Source of the DNA: Bacillota bacterium
Lineage (GTDB): Bacteria; Bacillota; DTU065
Direction: 5' to 3'
Length of the DNA stretch: 34,829 bases
Assembly (NCBI GenBank): GCA_028708605.1
Contig: JAQVYS010000013.1
Span: forward strand, 1,083-35,911
Shown: positions 16,377 through 24,556 of the stretch, one piece after another
Numbering within the stretch: position 1 is the stretch's first letter
Layout: each line of letters starts with the position of its first letter
Made by a program: the position numbers and the translations under genes
The notes under the pieces: model-generated
Told to the model about the DNA's origin: nothing
The model's input: the letters and a program-made list of their open reading frames with translations, nothing else
Databases searched by the model: none

Positions 16377-16419
16377 AATTTGCAGGCCCCAATTATGAGG
16401 CTACCCTCCTTTTTGAGGG
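16377..16419 (-). promoter_or_regulatory. Distant Shine-Dalgarno with hairpins before pgeF
   Basis: On the minus strand AGGAGG is followed by GTA, a 16-base hairpin (GCCTC, loop ATAATT, GGGGC, with one T-G pair), CTGCAAATT and then the pgeF ATG, 28 bases in all. The Shine-Dalgarno itself can also pair with an upstream CCCTC (loop AAAAAG), which would hide it. A TTG 12 bases after the site opens a 25-codon out-of-frame ORF, an alternative reading as a leader peptide. Confidence 0.45.
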
Positions 16420-16424
16420 CTATT

Positions 16425-16685
16425 TCAGTAGTTTATTCCGATATTTGAAGCATCTACTAAAATAACGTCTTTTCCAATAGTTTTTATCTTCGTCCAAGGT
16501 ATCACTACATCCTCTCTTCTTCTAAAAATTCCCCAAAGACTATTTATACCTGGGACGATTAAAGCAGTAATTTGGCCGGTGTGCATATCAACTTCTAAAT
16601 CAATGATCTCTCCTAACTTCATGCCCGTTAAAGTGTCAACAACTTCCTTTTGTCTTATCTCATTAAATCGTGTACCCAAGGCCAT
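16425..16685 (-). CDS. ylmC: YlmC/YmxH family PRC-barrel protein
   Basis: Small protein of 86 residues consisting of one PRC-barrel. LGTRFNEIRQKEVVDTLTG and MKLGEIIDLEVDMHTGQITA form the first strands, and IPWTKIKTIGKDVILVD closes the barrel. The family is annotated as a sporulation protein in Firmicutes, but its molecular role is not known to me. The ATG follows AGGAGG by four to five bases. It stands alone behind a 368-base noncoding stretch, downstream of spoIIR and its terminator, and is likely co-transcribed with pgeF. Confidence 0.9.
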   Translation of the reverse strand: MALGTRFNEIRQKEVVDTLTGMKLGEIIDLEVDMHTGQITALIVPGINSLWGIFRRREDVVIPWTKIKTIGKDVILVDASNIGINY

Positions 16686-17041
16686 AACACCTCCTCTTTA
16701 CTTTATGCAAAGAGTGGGAGTCTGGCACTAGATAGATGCAGACTTTCTCATTTTTCTTGTAAGTAAAAGATTCCTCTAGGAAAGCAATAAAGAACCACTT
16801 AAAAAACAGGCAATTAGATCGACAATTCCATTGTACTGCCTCTTTCCCTTATGAGTAGACTTTAATGACAATTTGTGGGACTCTTAGATGCATATTGCCT
16901 TTTAAGAACGTCTCGCTAACTTGAATATTAAGTCTGTTTCTTAAGTCTCCGTTCTGTAAAAAACCAATCTTAACCGTGTAGAAGTCTATTTAGTAATTAG
17001 ACTTCTAATCTAAAAAAGGCATGTTTAGTATGTTTAAATAC
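16686..17041. other. Noncoding stretch between spoIIR and ylmC
   Basis: About 360 bases with no convincing gene. The longest start-to-stop frames inspected are 14 to 19 codons and lack good ribosome-binding sites. The stretch contains a nine-base-pair inverted repeat (16980-17006) and a weaker stem AGTCTG / CAGACT (16719-16744). The ylmC promoter must be here, but no clear sigma-A -35/-10 pair was found. CATAAAGT just upstream of the ylmC ribosome-binding site loosely resembles a SigE -10. No tRNA shape was seen. Confidence 0.5.
16980..17006. repeat. Nine-base-pair perfect inverted repeat
   Basis: AGAAGTCTA and TAGACTTCT flank a nine-base loop. Neither strand has a U tract directly after the stem, so it is not a standard terminator. 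It lies about 35 bases beyond the spoIIR terminator and may be an operator or an RNA structure. Confidence 0.5.
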
Positions 17042-17075
17042 AAAAAAACCGCCTCAAGACCAAGGCCAGAGGCGG
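17042..17075 (-). terminator. Rho-independent terminator of sigG-spoIIR
   Basis: On the minus strand a seven-base-pair stem (CCGCCTC / GAGGCGG, loop of 13) is followed by seven T residues. The stem includes the last codons and stop of spoIIR. Confidence 0.85.
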
Positions 17076-17668
17076 AACTGTTGTAAGAATGCTAGTACAG
17101 TATCGAGTGATGGAGGTTTTGGACGGTCATTTTGCGCAAGCTTAAAACGAAACCTAACCGGTGGCCCCCCACTGCCATCAACAACTTCGATAGCATTTTC
17201 ACCTGCTTCAATAGAGCAAAGAAGCGGAAATAAGACGCACCACCAGTTCTGCCCGTCTCCTTTGCCGATTATAACCCTAAGAGAGAGATACTCTCCGTTT
17301 GGAAGAGTAAGGTTGCCATAGTCTTTCTCAGGGTATTTTTCGCGGCCTAACTCTATTTTCACATCGTATCTTTTATCAATAGCTTCAGCCACTTTTTGAA
17401 CTAAGGCACCTTCATTTTCTCTTACAATTTCAATAACACTTTCAAGATCTTTTTCACCTGAAAGCCAAGTATTCATTTCATTCAAGATGGCATCTCGTGC
17501 TTTAAGCTTCAACATCTGATCTTCTAGACTATCTGAGTTAGCAAGCACATGAAGTCTCAAAAATTCCTGTGAACCATCTGTCGTGCCCAAAAACAATGGG
17601 ATTAGACAAATAGCCATAAAGATAAGTCCCAGTTTTTCTAGTCTCTCTCCCCAGACACGTTTTCTCAT
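17054..17668 (-). CDS. spoIIR: Stage II sporulation protein R
   Basis: Signal protein made in the forespore and exported to the intermembrane space, where it triggers SpoIIGA to cut pro-SigE. The 204-residue protein has an N-terminal membrane or signal segment (about 12-30) and then the family core FLRLHVLANSDSLEDQMLKL, with KARDAILNE right after. The middle contains YPEKDYGNLTLPNGEYLSLR and GDGQNWWCVLFPLLCS, both typical of SpoIIR. The start overlaps the sigG stop (ATGA), so the two are translationally coupled. In B. subtilis spoIIR lies away from sigG; here both would be made from one forespore transcript, with a strong terminator behind. Confidence 0.93.
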   Translation of the reverse strand: MRKRVWGERLEKLGLIFMAICLIPLFLGTTDGSQEFLRLHVLANSDSLEDQMLKLKARDAILNEMNTWLSGEKDLESVIEIVRENEGALVQKVAEAIDKRYDVKIELGREKYPEKDYGNLTLPNGEYLSLRVIIGKGDGQNWWCVLFPLLCSIEAGENAIEVVDGSGGPPVRFRFKLAQNDRPKPPSLDTVLAFLQQFRLWPWS

Positions 17669-18459
17669 AGATTGGTAGCCTCCCCTTCAGAATAGTGTTG
17701 CTTTAGATCTAAAAGAGCAGCTTTTTCTAATCGAGAAACTTGAGCTTGGGAGATGCCAATCTCTTCTGCTACTTCCATCTGTGTTCTTCCTTCAAAAAAG
17801 CGCATGCTTAGGATCTTTCTCTCTCTTTCATCTAGACTATCTATAGCTTCTCTCAAAGAGATCTCTTCAATCCATATTCCATCACTTGTTTTTTCATCAT
17901 CAATTTGATCCATAACAAAAATCGGATCACCACCATCATGATAGATAGGCTCAAAAAGCGAGATTGGCTCTTGGATAGCATCTAAGGCATAGACAATTTC
18001 TTCTCGGTCGATTCCTAAGGTCTCAGCAATTTCATTAAGGGTAGGCTCGGTGCCTTTTTCACTAGCAAGCTTGTCTCTTATTTGCAAGGCTTTATAAGCG
18101 ATATCCCGTAAGGAGCGGCTAACTCTTATAGGGTTATTATCCCTTAAGTACCTTCTTATCTCTCCTATTATCATTGGCACTGCATAAGTTGAAAAACGCA
18201 CATTTTGAGAGAGGTCAAAATTATCGATTGCTTTCATTAAGCCAATACAGCCTACTTGAAAGAGGTCATCTACATTTTCACCGCGATTGTTAAAGCGTTG
18301 AATAACGCTTAAAACCAAACGTAAATTACCTTGGATTAACTCTTCTCTAGCTGAGTCATCTCCATCTTTTACTCTTGCGAGCAGTTTTCGCATCTTCTCA
18401 TTTTTAATAACTGGTAATTCCGCAGTATTAACCCCACATATCTCAACTTTGTTAATCAT
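17665..18459 (-). CDS. sigG: RNA polymerase sigma-G factor (late forespore)
   Basis: Sigma-70 family factor that directs late forespore transcription. The 264-residue protein begins MINKVEICGVNTAELPV, matching the SigG N-terminus. Region 2 includes NLRLVLSVIQRFNNRGENVD and DLFQVGCIGLMKAIDNFDL; RFSTYAVPMIIGEIRRYLRD follows, and region 4 ends in the helix-turn-helix EVAEEIGISQAQVSRLEKAA. The longest frame adds 39 codons upstream, but the ATG at 18459 has GGGAGGAAG and starts with the conserved residues. It is separated from sigE by a strong terminator and has its own forespore-like promoter. Confidence 0.96.
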   Translation of the reverse strand: MINKVEICGVNTAELPVIKNEKMRKLLARVKDGDDSAREELIQGNLRLVLSVIQRFNNRGENVDDLFQVGCIGLMKAIDNFDLSQNVRFSTYAVPMIIGEIRRYLRDNNPIRVSRSLRDIAYKALQIRDKLASEKGTEPTLNEIAETLGIDREEIVYALDAIQEPISLFEPIYHDGGDPIFVMDQIDDEKTSDGIWIEEISLREAIDSLDERERKILSMRFFEGRTQMEVAEEIGISQAQVSRLEKAALLDLKQHYSEGEATNL

Positions 18460-18491
18460 ATGTTCTTCCTCCCTACAGGCCATCTCATAAA

Positions 18492-18521
18492 AAGTATGGG
18501 TGCAAAGAGCAGAAGATATAC
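18492..18521 (-). promoter_or_regulatory. Forespore (SigF/SigG-type) promoter of sigG-spoIIR
   Basis: On the minus strand GTATA (18517-18521) is followed after 15 bases by ACCCATACTT, whose ATACT core fits the SigF -10 pattern. The overlapping CATACTT at 18 bases fits a SigG -10. Transcription would start near 18485, about 26 bases before the sigG ATG and upstream of its GGGAGG site. It lies just after the sigE terminator, which explains how sigG can be off while sigE is on. The match is by eye. Confidence 0.5.
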
Positions 18522-18534
18522 CCCTTATTGAACG

Positions 18535-18568
18535 AAAAAAAAACAAGGTCCGTTTTCGGACCTTGTTT
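18535..18568 (-). terminator. Strong terminator after sigE
   Basis: A perfect 12-base-pair stem (minus strand AAACAAGGTCCG / CGGACCTTGTTT, loop AAAA) with a run of T residues at its 3' side. The stem begins directly at the sigE stop codon. It ends the spoIIGA-sigE transcript before sigG. Confidence 0.92.
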
Positions 18569-19309
18569 TTAATCAAACTTTTTTAGCTCACGCCTGAGTT
18601 TCTTCATAATACGTTTTTCTAAGCGGGAAATATAGGATTGTGAGATACCCATTTTATCTGCAACCTCTTTTTGGGTGAGTTCCCTTTCTATGCCAAGACC
18701 GTAACGCAAAGTAACTATTTCTTGCTCTCTTGGCTCTAGTTTTAGAAGAGCAGCTTTTAAGAGATTTCTATCAGTTTCTTCTTCTAAGACTTGATAGACA
18801 CCATCTCCATCTGCTGCCGGTAAAACATCAAGCCAAGAAAGCTCATTACCGTCCCAATCAGTATTTAAGGGGTCTTCTAGATAAACTTCCTTTGTTCTTT
18901 GGTGACGTCTTAAAAACATCAAAATCTCATTTTCAATGCATCTTGAGGCATACGTTGCAAGCTTAATATTTTTACTAATATCAAAGGTATTAACAGCCTT
19001 AATCAGGCCAATTGTGCCTATAGAGACTAGATCCTCTATTCCCACACCAGTATTTTCAAATTTCCTTGCTATATACACAACCAGTCTTAAGTTCCTCTCT
19101 ATTAGAGTACTTTTTACAGAAACTTCGCCGGATTGAAGCTTCTTAAGTAACACCCGCTCCTCTTCTGGTAGAAGAGGTGGTGGTAAAACCTCACTAGAAC
19201 CTACGTAATAAACAAAACGGCGTCTCCTTAAGAAGCGGCTGAGAAAAAGCTTGATATCTAATAGAGACAGGTGAGTGAGTTTAGCTAAAAACCTTTTAAG
19301 CCATTTCAC
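18569..19309 (-). CDS. sigE: RNA polymerase sigma-E factor precursor (early mother cell)
   Basis: Pro-sigma factor cut by SpoIIGA after septation. The 246-residue protein has a hydrophobic and basic pro-region of about 34 residues, with an RRRRF stretch just before the [12 protein letters not shown] site that corresponds to the YYIGGSEALPPP cleavage region of B. subtilis. Region 2 has [20 protein letters not shown] and [15 protein letters not shown], and region 4 has [21 protein letters not shown] choose the GTG at 19309, eight bases after GGAGG; the GTG at 19318 overlaps that site. The start lies inside the end of spoIIGA (14-base overlap), so the protease and its substrate are coupled. Confidence 0.95.
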   Translation of the reverse strand: MKWLKRFLAKLTHLSLLDIKLFLSRFLRRRRFVYYVGSSEVLPPPLLPEEERVLLKKLQSGEVSVKSTLIERNLRLVVYIARKFENTGVGIEDLVSIGTIGLIKAVNTFDISKNIKLATYASRCIENEILMFLRRHQRTKEVYLEDPLNTDWDGNELSWLDVLPAADGDGVYQVLEEETDRNLLKAALLKLEPREQEIVTLRYGLGIERELTQKEVADKMGISQSYISRLEKRIMKKLRRELKKFD

Positions 19310-20189
19310 GCTGTTCACCTCCGGTTTTAACCATCAAAAGTGCTGGATGAATCAGCGCTTGATACTCTCCTTTTTGACTTAAGGCATTATTCTCCAACCC
19401 AATTATTACACCTGGCAGTTTGACCTGCTTACCTTTATGTTTGAGATAAACCGAATCAGGTCTTAGCCCAACTAAAACTCCGTTATCTTTTCCTACTGAC
19501 TTAAATGGTATCAAAACCAATCTTCTGCCCCAATTTTCAGTGCTCTCAGAATCAACTAAAATCGGGGTCATCTGTTCCATAGACCTCATAATATCCTCAG
19601 GAACTAAACTTTTAAGAACCTCTTTTTCAACTATAACAACTCTTTTGCCACTTACAGGCTCAACTAATTCATTGCCACTATCGATAAGGGCTCTAAACAC
19701 TTGCTTGTGTCCACCAATCTCAACAACTAGGGCAATCTGACCAAAGCTTTCCCAAAATCTTTCATGTAAAAGCCCCCAGCCTATCTCTGCAATAAGTAAA
19801 ACTGCTATATGTGGACCAAGTAATACCCAAATCCTAGCAACATTCATCGACTGCAACCAAAAACCGATTCCTCCTGCAACAAGGGCTAACAGATAAACCA
19901 TTGGCAAAACTGCCTTTAGATCAATTTTGTTAAAGGCAAGCAAAACCATAAGAGCAGGCATAATCAAGGATAAAGTTGCCAGTATCGCAGGTGACAGAGA
20001 AAAATCACCTTTTGTTAGAAGCAAAAATCCTAGATAATAGAGACTACCTAAAATTGCTCCTAAAAAAAGCCCACCGGGACGCGCTTCTCGATTGGCTATC
20101 TCTCCTCCAGCCCAGAGGATTAGATAGTCTCTCCAAAATTCAGCGGCCAGGCAGGCGATTAATAGGTCTACATAAACTACAAAGGACAT
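19296..20189 (-). CDS. spoIIGA: Sporulation sigma-E factor processing peptidase
   Basis: Membrane aspartic protease that activates pro-SigE when SpoIIR signals from the forespore side. The 297-residue protein has about five membrane segments in the first 150 residues, starting [20 protein letters not shown]. The soluble protease half contains [20 protein letters not shown] with the catalytic Asp in DSG. I start at the ATG at 20189 because AAGGTGG lies six bases upstream and it gives the usual short N-terminus; the ATG at 20210 has a poor site. It follows ftsZ by 70 bases. No clear 0A box was seen in that gap. Confidence 0.93.
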   Translation of the reverse strand: MSFVVYVDLLIACLAAEFWRDYLILWAGGEIANREARPGGLFLGAILGSLYYLGFLLLTKGDFSLSPAILATLSLIMPALMVLLAFNKIDLKAVLPMVYLLALVAGGIGFWLQSMNVARIWVLLGPHIAVLLIAEIGWGLLHERFWESFGQIALVVEIGGHKQVFRALIDSGNELVEPVSGKRVVIVEKEVLKSLVPEDIMRSMEQMTPILVDSESTENWGRRLVLIPFKSVGKDNGVLVGLRPDSVYLKHKGKQVKLPGVIIGLENNALSQKGEYQALIHPALLMVKTGGEQREMA

Positions 20190-20237
20190 ACCCTGCCACC
20201 TTCCCTTCATAACCTAATAATTACTTGAGAAGGTAGA

Positions 20238-20256
20238 TTTTCCTGCATTAGGAAAA
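20238..20256. repeat. Hairpin between ftsZ and spoIIGA
   Basis: TTTTCCT and AGGAAAA flank a five-base loop just after the ftsZ stop. On the minus strand only TCTACC follows, so it would be a weak terminator at best. It may reduce read-through from the division genes into the sporulation genes. Confidence 0.4.
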
Positions 20257-20259
20257 GAA

Positions 20260-21321
20260 TTAGTTTTTTGGTTTTCTCAAAAAAATCGGTATGTCGATAT
20301 CATGACCAGTAGAAAAAGGCTTAATCTCTTCTTTCGTTGGTGCAGCTTCATCTTTTGCCTTTTCTTTGATTGAATCAAAACCTGTAGCGATTACGGTGAT
20401 TTGTACTTCATCTTCAAGCTTTTCATCTATAACTGCGCCAAAGATAATGTTTGCATCAGGATCTGCAGACTCTGAGATAACTTTGGCAGCCTCTGTGATC
20501 TCCAAAATTCTAATATCTGCAGAGCCGGTTATGCTTAAAAGAATGCCTTTTGCTCCTGCAATGCTTGTCTCTAGAAGAGGCGACGATATCGCCTGTTTTG
20601 CAGCAGTAATTGCTTTATCTTCACCAGTTGCATTGCCGATTCCCATGATTGCTGTTCCGGCAGAAGACATAATCGTCTTAACATCAGCAAAGTCTAAATT
20701 AATAATTCCTGGTACTGCAATTAAATCAGAGATGCCTTGAACACCTTGGCGTAAGACATCATCGGCAATTTTAAATGCATCTATTAAGGTGGTATTCTTT
20801 TCAGCAATATTTAAAAGTTTATCATTAGGAATAATAATCAGAGTGTCCACTTTGTCTTTTAGACTACTCAAACCTGTTTCAGCTTGAGTCATTCTTCTTT
20901 TTCCTTCAAAGAAAAACGGTTTAGTGACAACCCCAACAGTTAACGCTCCAGCTTCTTTTGCAACTTCAGCTACAATCGGAGCTGCTCCTGTGCCGGTGCC
21001 TCCTCCCATACCAGCAGCGATAAAAACCATATCTGAACCACTAACAAGATTTAAAATCTCATCTCGAGATTCTTCAGCAGCCTTTTTACCGATATCAGGA
21101 TTAGAACCAGCACCTAGACCACGGGTCAGCTTTTCTCCAAGCTGAAGCTTAGTCTCAGCATTAGAAAGCGTTAGAGCTTGGGCATCGGTATTCATAGCAA
21201 TAAACTCTACACCCTTAACCTGGGCCTCGATCATACGATTTACAGCGTTACTGCCTCCTCCACCAACACCAATTACTTTAATGTTGCCAATTTGGGATCT
21301 TTCTAAATCAAACTCCAACAT
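20260..21321 (-). CDS. ftsZ: Cell division GTPase FtsZ
   Basis: Tubulin-like protein that forms the cytokinetic ring. The 353-residue product has [13 protein letters not shown] (18-30), the tubulin signature GGGTGTG (106-112), the PFFFEGKRR segment and the T7 loop [12 protein letters not shown]. After the GTPase and C-terminal domains comes a short linker of roughly 25 residues, ending in the conserved tail [10 protein letters not shown] (341-350) that binds FtsA or SepF. The longest frame adds 11 codons, but the ATG at 21321 has AGGAGGG directly upstream. The linker looks shorter than in B. subtilis. No ftsA lies upstream as it does in many cluster arrangements. Confidence 0.97.
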   Translation of the reverse strand: MLEFDLERSQIGNIKVIGVGGGGSNAVNRMIEAQVKGVEFIAMNTDAQALTLSNAETKLQLGEKLTRGLGAGSNPDIGKKAAEESRDEILNLVSGSDMVFIAAGMGGGTGTGAAPIVAEVAKEAGALTVGVVTKPFFFEGKRRMTQAETGLSSLKDKVDTLIIIPNDKLLNIAEKNTTLIDAFKIADDVLRQGVQGISDLIAVPGIINLDFADVKTIMSSAGTAIMGIGNATGEDKAITAAKQAISSPLLETSIAGAKGILLSITGSADIRILEITEAAKVISESADPDANIIFGAVIDEKLEDEVQITVIATGFDSIKEKAKDEAAPTKEEIKPFSTGHDIDIPIFLRKPKN

Positions 21322-21337
21322 ATATTTCCCTCCTACC

Positions 21338-21988
21338 TTACAGGCCACGTGCATAGCCTTTTTGGCTTAAATCAATATATTTATGCTGTTGGCCACGCAT
21401 AGTAATTTCTTTTAATTTTTGACGAATAATATCGGGTTCTTCTAAATTGTTGCCCAGATATACTTCACAATTATCGGCCATTATTAAGGTAACTTTACCA
21501 TCTGTGCTTTTTATCTCTATTAAGCCTAAATCTCTAGTTGCTTCTATTAAATCCAGCAAATAAAGGTGTTCCTGTGGGATAGCTTGTCCAGGCATAAAAG
21601 GAAAAATAGCGAGACCTTGTATGGTTGGAAGATTTGCATTATCTCCAACTGACAAGATTGTACCATCACTAGAGATCTGCAACAGCGTGCCAGATAGGTC
21701 GATATTAGCTACTGGTTTGCGTTCTTCGACTACGACCCTAAGGCTAGAAACACCAATAACTTCAATAGTAGCCTTTTTTACCATACTATCTTCGCCAATC
21801 TTTTTTTCAAGTAATTTTAAATCGGCCCACAAAAGGTTCGGCTGGCCAATGATCCTTCTTATACTGCCCTCATTGGCCAGTACATTACCTACAATTGTTA
21901 TCTCTTTAACTCGAAAAATCCGAGTGATTAGTAGAAATCCAGTTAATGCTACTAAAAGAAAGATTAAATAACGTTTGTTATGCCTCAT
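21338..21988 (-). CDS. ftsQ: Cell division protein FtsQ/DivIB
   Basis: Bitopic division protein that joins FtsL and FtsB at the septum. The 216-residue protein has a basic N-terminus, one membrane segment (about 6-25) and then the POTRA domain starting at [39 protein letters not shown] and the C-terminal [13 protein letters not shown] belong to the beta domain. The ATG at 21988 has GGGAGG about ten bases upstream; the ATG at 22015 has no good site. It lies 16 bases before ftsZ and 76 after murA. MurB, often in this spot, is absent. Confidence 0.88.
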   Translation of the reverse strand: MRHNKRYLIFLLVALTGFLLITRIFRVKEITIVGNVLANEGSIRRIIGQPNLLWADLKLLEKKIGEDSMVKKATIEVIGVSSLRVVVEERKPVANIDLSGTLLQISSDGTILSVGDNANLPTIQGLAIFPFMPGQAIPQEHLYLLDLIEATRDLGLIEIKSTDGKVTLIMADNCEVYLGNNLEEPDIIRQKLKEITMRGQQHKYIDLSQKGYARGL

Positions 21989-22064
21989 AAAAGATGGCCC
22001 TCCCAAACTTCTCATACAATCCTATTTCTGTCATTATCTGACAATTCCTTCTTTAGTTGCTGGA

Positions 22065-23336
22065 CTAATTGTAGCGCTCTACCATTGCTCCTAGAGAAAG
22101 CAGTTTTTCATTTAGATTTTCGTATCCCCGGTCTAAATGCTCTAACTGTCCCACTGTTGAATCCCCAGAAGCTGCAAGAGCAGCTATTACTAAAGCAGCT
22201 CCACCTCTGAGATCAGCTGCTTCGACTTTAGCCCCTCTGAGTTTTGGGACACCTTTTATAATAGCACACTCTCCTTCAACGGAAATATTTGCTCCTAGTC
22301 TAATCAATTCATGTACATATTTAAACCGATCAGGAAAAACAGTTTCTGTGATAAGACTTGTGCCATCTGCAAGTGCAAGAAGAGCTGTCATCTGTGGATG
22401 TAAATCAGTTGGAAAACCGGGATATGGCATCGTTCTTATTCTTAGCGGTGCGAATTTCGCTTTCGGACCTTTTATAACCTCAATAAAATCTAGACCAATG
22501 TTAAAATTTGCTCCTGCTTCATGGAGTTTATAAAGAAGAGCTTCATTATGATCTGCTCTTGCTCCATAGACCTTTACTGAGCCTCCAGTAATAGCCCCTG
22601 CAAGAAGAAATGTTCCTGATTCAATGCGGTCTGGCATTACTGTGTAGTCTGCTCCTTTAAGAGTACTAGCGTCTACTCCTTCTATAACAATGTTATCAGT
22701 ACCTGCACCGTGTACGTTTGCGCCAATTGTGTTTAAAAAGCGCTGAAGTTCTACAATTTCAGGCTCTCTTGCCACGTTTTCTATGATCGTACGTCCCTCC
22801 GCTAAAACAGCTGCCATCATCAGATTTTCTGTCGCTCCTACAGAAGGAAAATCCAGATAGATTCTAGCTCCTTTAAGACTACCATCACTGTAAAGATACA
22901 GCACTCCGCCTTGCTCTTTTTCAATAACAGCACCTAAGGCTTCTAAGCCTTTTAGATGGAGATCAATGGGTCTAGGTCCAATAGCGCACCCACCAGGATA
23001 AAAGACATGGGCTTTGTGAGAACGCGCAAGCAAAGGCCCTAAAATTAAGATAGAGGCTCTCATTTCACGCATTAACTTTTCTGAACCGTATGAACTTAAG
23101 CCGTTGGGATTATGAAGATAAAGTGTGCCTGGTTCTAACCATTTTGCATCTGTTCCCAAATCAATTAAAAGCTCTAACATCCTCTGTACATCAATTAAGT
23201 TTGGAACATTCCTAAGAATACACGGTTCTTTAGTAAGAATACTTGCAGCCATCATCTTTAGCACAGAATTTTTTGCTCCAGAAACCTTTACGCTGCCATT
23301 TAACGGTTTTCCTCCATAGATCAAGAGATCTGACAA
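22065..23336 (-). CDS. murA: UDP-N-acetylglucosamine 1-carboxyvinyltransferase
   Basis: Transfers enolpyruvate from PEP to UDP-GlcNAc, the first committed step of peptidoglycan synthesis and the target of fosfomycin. The 423-residue protein has LNGSVKVSGAKNSVLK with K22 and N23, the catalytic loop PGGCAIGPRPIDLHLKG with C117 (Cys rather than the resistant Asp), and later PGFPTDLHPQM. The start is a TTG at 23336 (MSDLLIYGGKPL), nine bases after GAGG; the GTG at 23366 would add ten unmatched residues. It lies between murG and ftsQ, where murC and murB often stand. Confidence 0.95.
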   Translation of the reverse strand: MSDLLIYGGKPLNGSVKVSGAKNSVLKMMAASILTKEPCILRNVPNLIDVQRMLELLIDLGTDAKWLEPGTLYLHNPNGLSSYGSEKLMREMRASILILGPLLARSHKAHVFYPGGCAIGPRPIDLHLKGLEALGAVIEKEQGGVLYLYSDGSLKGARIYLDFPSVGATENLMMAAVLAEGRTIIENVAREPEIVELQRFLNTIGANVHGAGTDNIVIEGVDASTLKGADYTVMPDRIESGTFLLAGAITGGSVKVYGARADHNEALLYKLHEAGANFNIGLDFIEVIKGPKAKFAPLRIRTMPYPGFPTDLHPQMTALLALADGTSLITETVFPDRFKYVHELIRLGANISVEGECAIIKGVPKLRGAKVEAADLRGGAALVIAALAASGDSTVGQLEHLDRGYENLNEKLLSLGAMVERYN

Positions 23337-23399
23337 AAAAATCAACCTCACCTTCAAAGGCTTCACTCACAGATTATGAGTAAAGTCCTTATCTGGTGA

Positions 23400-24503
23400 T
23401 TAGATCCCAGAGTGAATCTCTCTGACAATTACCTCTGTCGCGTTAGGATTACCTAAAGTAGTAGCATTTAAGGACATTTCCTTCCTTAAGACTGATTCTT
23501 TTAGAAGACCAAATAGGCTTTCCTCTAAACTTGAAATCTCCGATTCTCGAACGAGTAGACCTGCATTTTTTTCTTTCCAAACCATTGCATTATAAGTTTG
23601 GTGATCTTCAGCAGAATACGGAAATGGAATCATAATTAGTGGCACACCCAATACAGCAGCTTCGCTTAAAAAAATCGCACCTGCTCTAGAGACAACTAAG
23701 TCACTAGCCGACAGAACTGAGGCCATGTTCTGGATAAAAGGTGTGATAAAAATATTCTTAGAGATAGCTCTAGCATCTGCACCTAGCTCTTTTAAGAGCC
23801 TAGGATATAAGGTCTCTTTGTTTTTCGTCTCCACAAAATCATTTCTACCTGTGTGATGAACCACAACTAAATCATTTCTTTTGGAGAGTTTTTCATATAG
23901 CCCTCTAACAGCCTCATTGATAGCTTTTGCCCCTTGGGATCCTCCAGTTACCATAAGCAGAGTTTTATCCCCTAGACCTAATTCTAAGCGGGCTTTTGCT
24001 CTATCTGCCCTCAGTATCTCTTGTCTAACAGGATTTCCTGTAAAGATACATTTGTTTTCTGGTAGATACTTTTCTGCACCCTTACTTCCTAAAAAAATCT
24101 TTTTTGCTTTTTTTGCTAGAAGTTTTATTGTAACACCAGGATACGAATTTTGCTCCTGCAAAAAAAGCGGTATTTTTAGACTGCTTGCAGCCTGCCCTAC
24201 TGGACCCGAAACGTAACCTCCTGTCACTACCACACAATCAGGCTTAAAATCTTTTAAAAGGCTTTTGCTCTTTTGAGTAGCTCTAAAGGCTTTATATACG
24301 GTGACAAAATTCCTAAGTGACAACTTCCTTTGGAAACCTTCTACATCTAAAAGCTGATACTTCAAACCTGTTGTAGGAAGAATGTCCTTTTCAATGCCTT
24401 TTTTTCCTCCAATATACAGGATTTCTGCATCTAAGGCGCTGGCTATTGCCAAAGCAGGGTAGATATGTCCTCCTGTTCCGCCACCAGCTATGACTACTCT
24501 CAT
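23400..24503 (-). CDS. murG: UDP-GlcNAc:lipid I GlcNAc transferase MurG
   Basis: Peripheral membrane glycosyltransferase that makes lipid II. The 367-residue protein starts MRVVIAGGGTGGHIYPALAI, the Gly-rich acceptor loop. The second Gly loop is VTGGSQGAKAINE, and SRAGAIFLSEAAVLGVPLIM with PYSAEDHQTYNA forms the nucleotide-sugar site. The ATG at 24503 is preceded by GGGAGACGGTTAT. The gap to ftsW is 53 bases. Confidence 0.96.
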   Translation of the reverse strand: MRVVIAGGGTGGHIYPALAIASALDAEILYIGGKKGIEKDILPTTGLKYQLLDVEGFQRKLSLRNFVTVYKAFRATQKSKSLLKDFKPDCVVVTGGYVSGPVGQAASSLKIPLFLQEQNSYPGVTIKLLAKKAKKIFLGSKGAEKYLPENKCIFTGNPVRQEILRADRAKARLELGLGDKTLLMVTGGSQGAKAINEAVRGLYEKLSKRNDLVVVHHTGRNDFVETKNKETLYPRLLKELGADARAISKNIFITPFIQNMASVLSASDLVVSRAGAIFLSEAAVLGVPLIMIPFPYSAEDHQTYNAMVWKEKNAGLLVRESEISSLEESLFGLLKESVLRKEMSLNATTLGNPNATEVIVREIHSGI

Positions 24504-24556
24504 ATAACCGTCTCCCTTTTGGGTACTCAAAATCCGACTGCAAAAGCGATGTTCTT

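Noticed and set aside
16686-17041. Short frames (14 to 19 codons) in the ylmC upstream gap
   Set aside because: None has a convincing ribosome-binding site or recognisable content; the best (14 codons near 16890) has only AAGG four bases upstream.
18460-18576. 39-codon N-terminal extension of sigG
   Set aside because: It crosses the sigE terminator and the likely sigG promoter, and the conserved SigG N-terminus begins at the ATG at 18459.
20190-20259. Spo0A box before spoIIGA
   Set aside because: No TGNCGAA-like site or long-spaced promoter was seen in the gap; control may lie upstream or use different sites.
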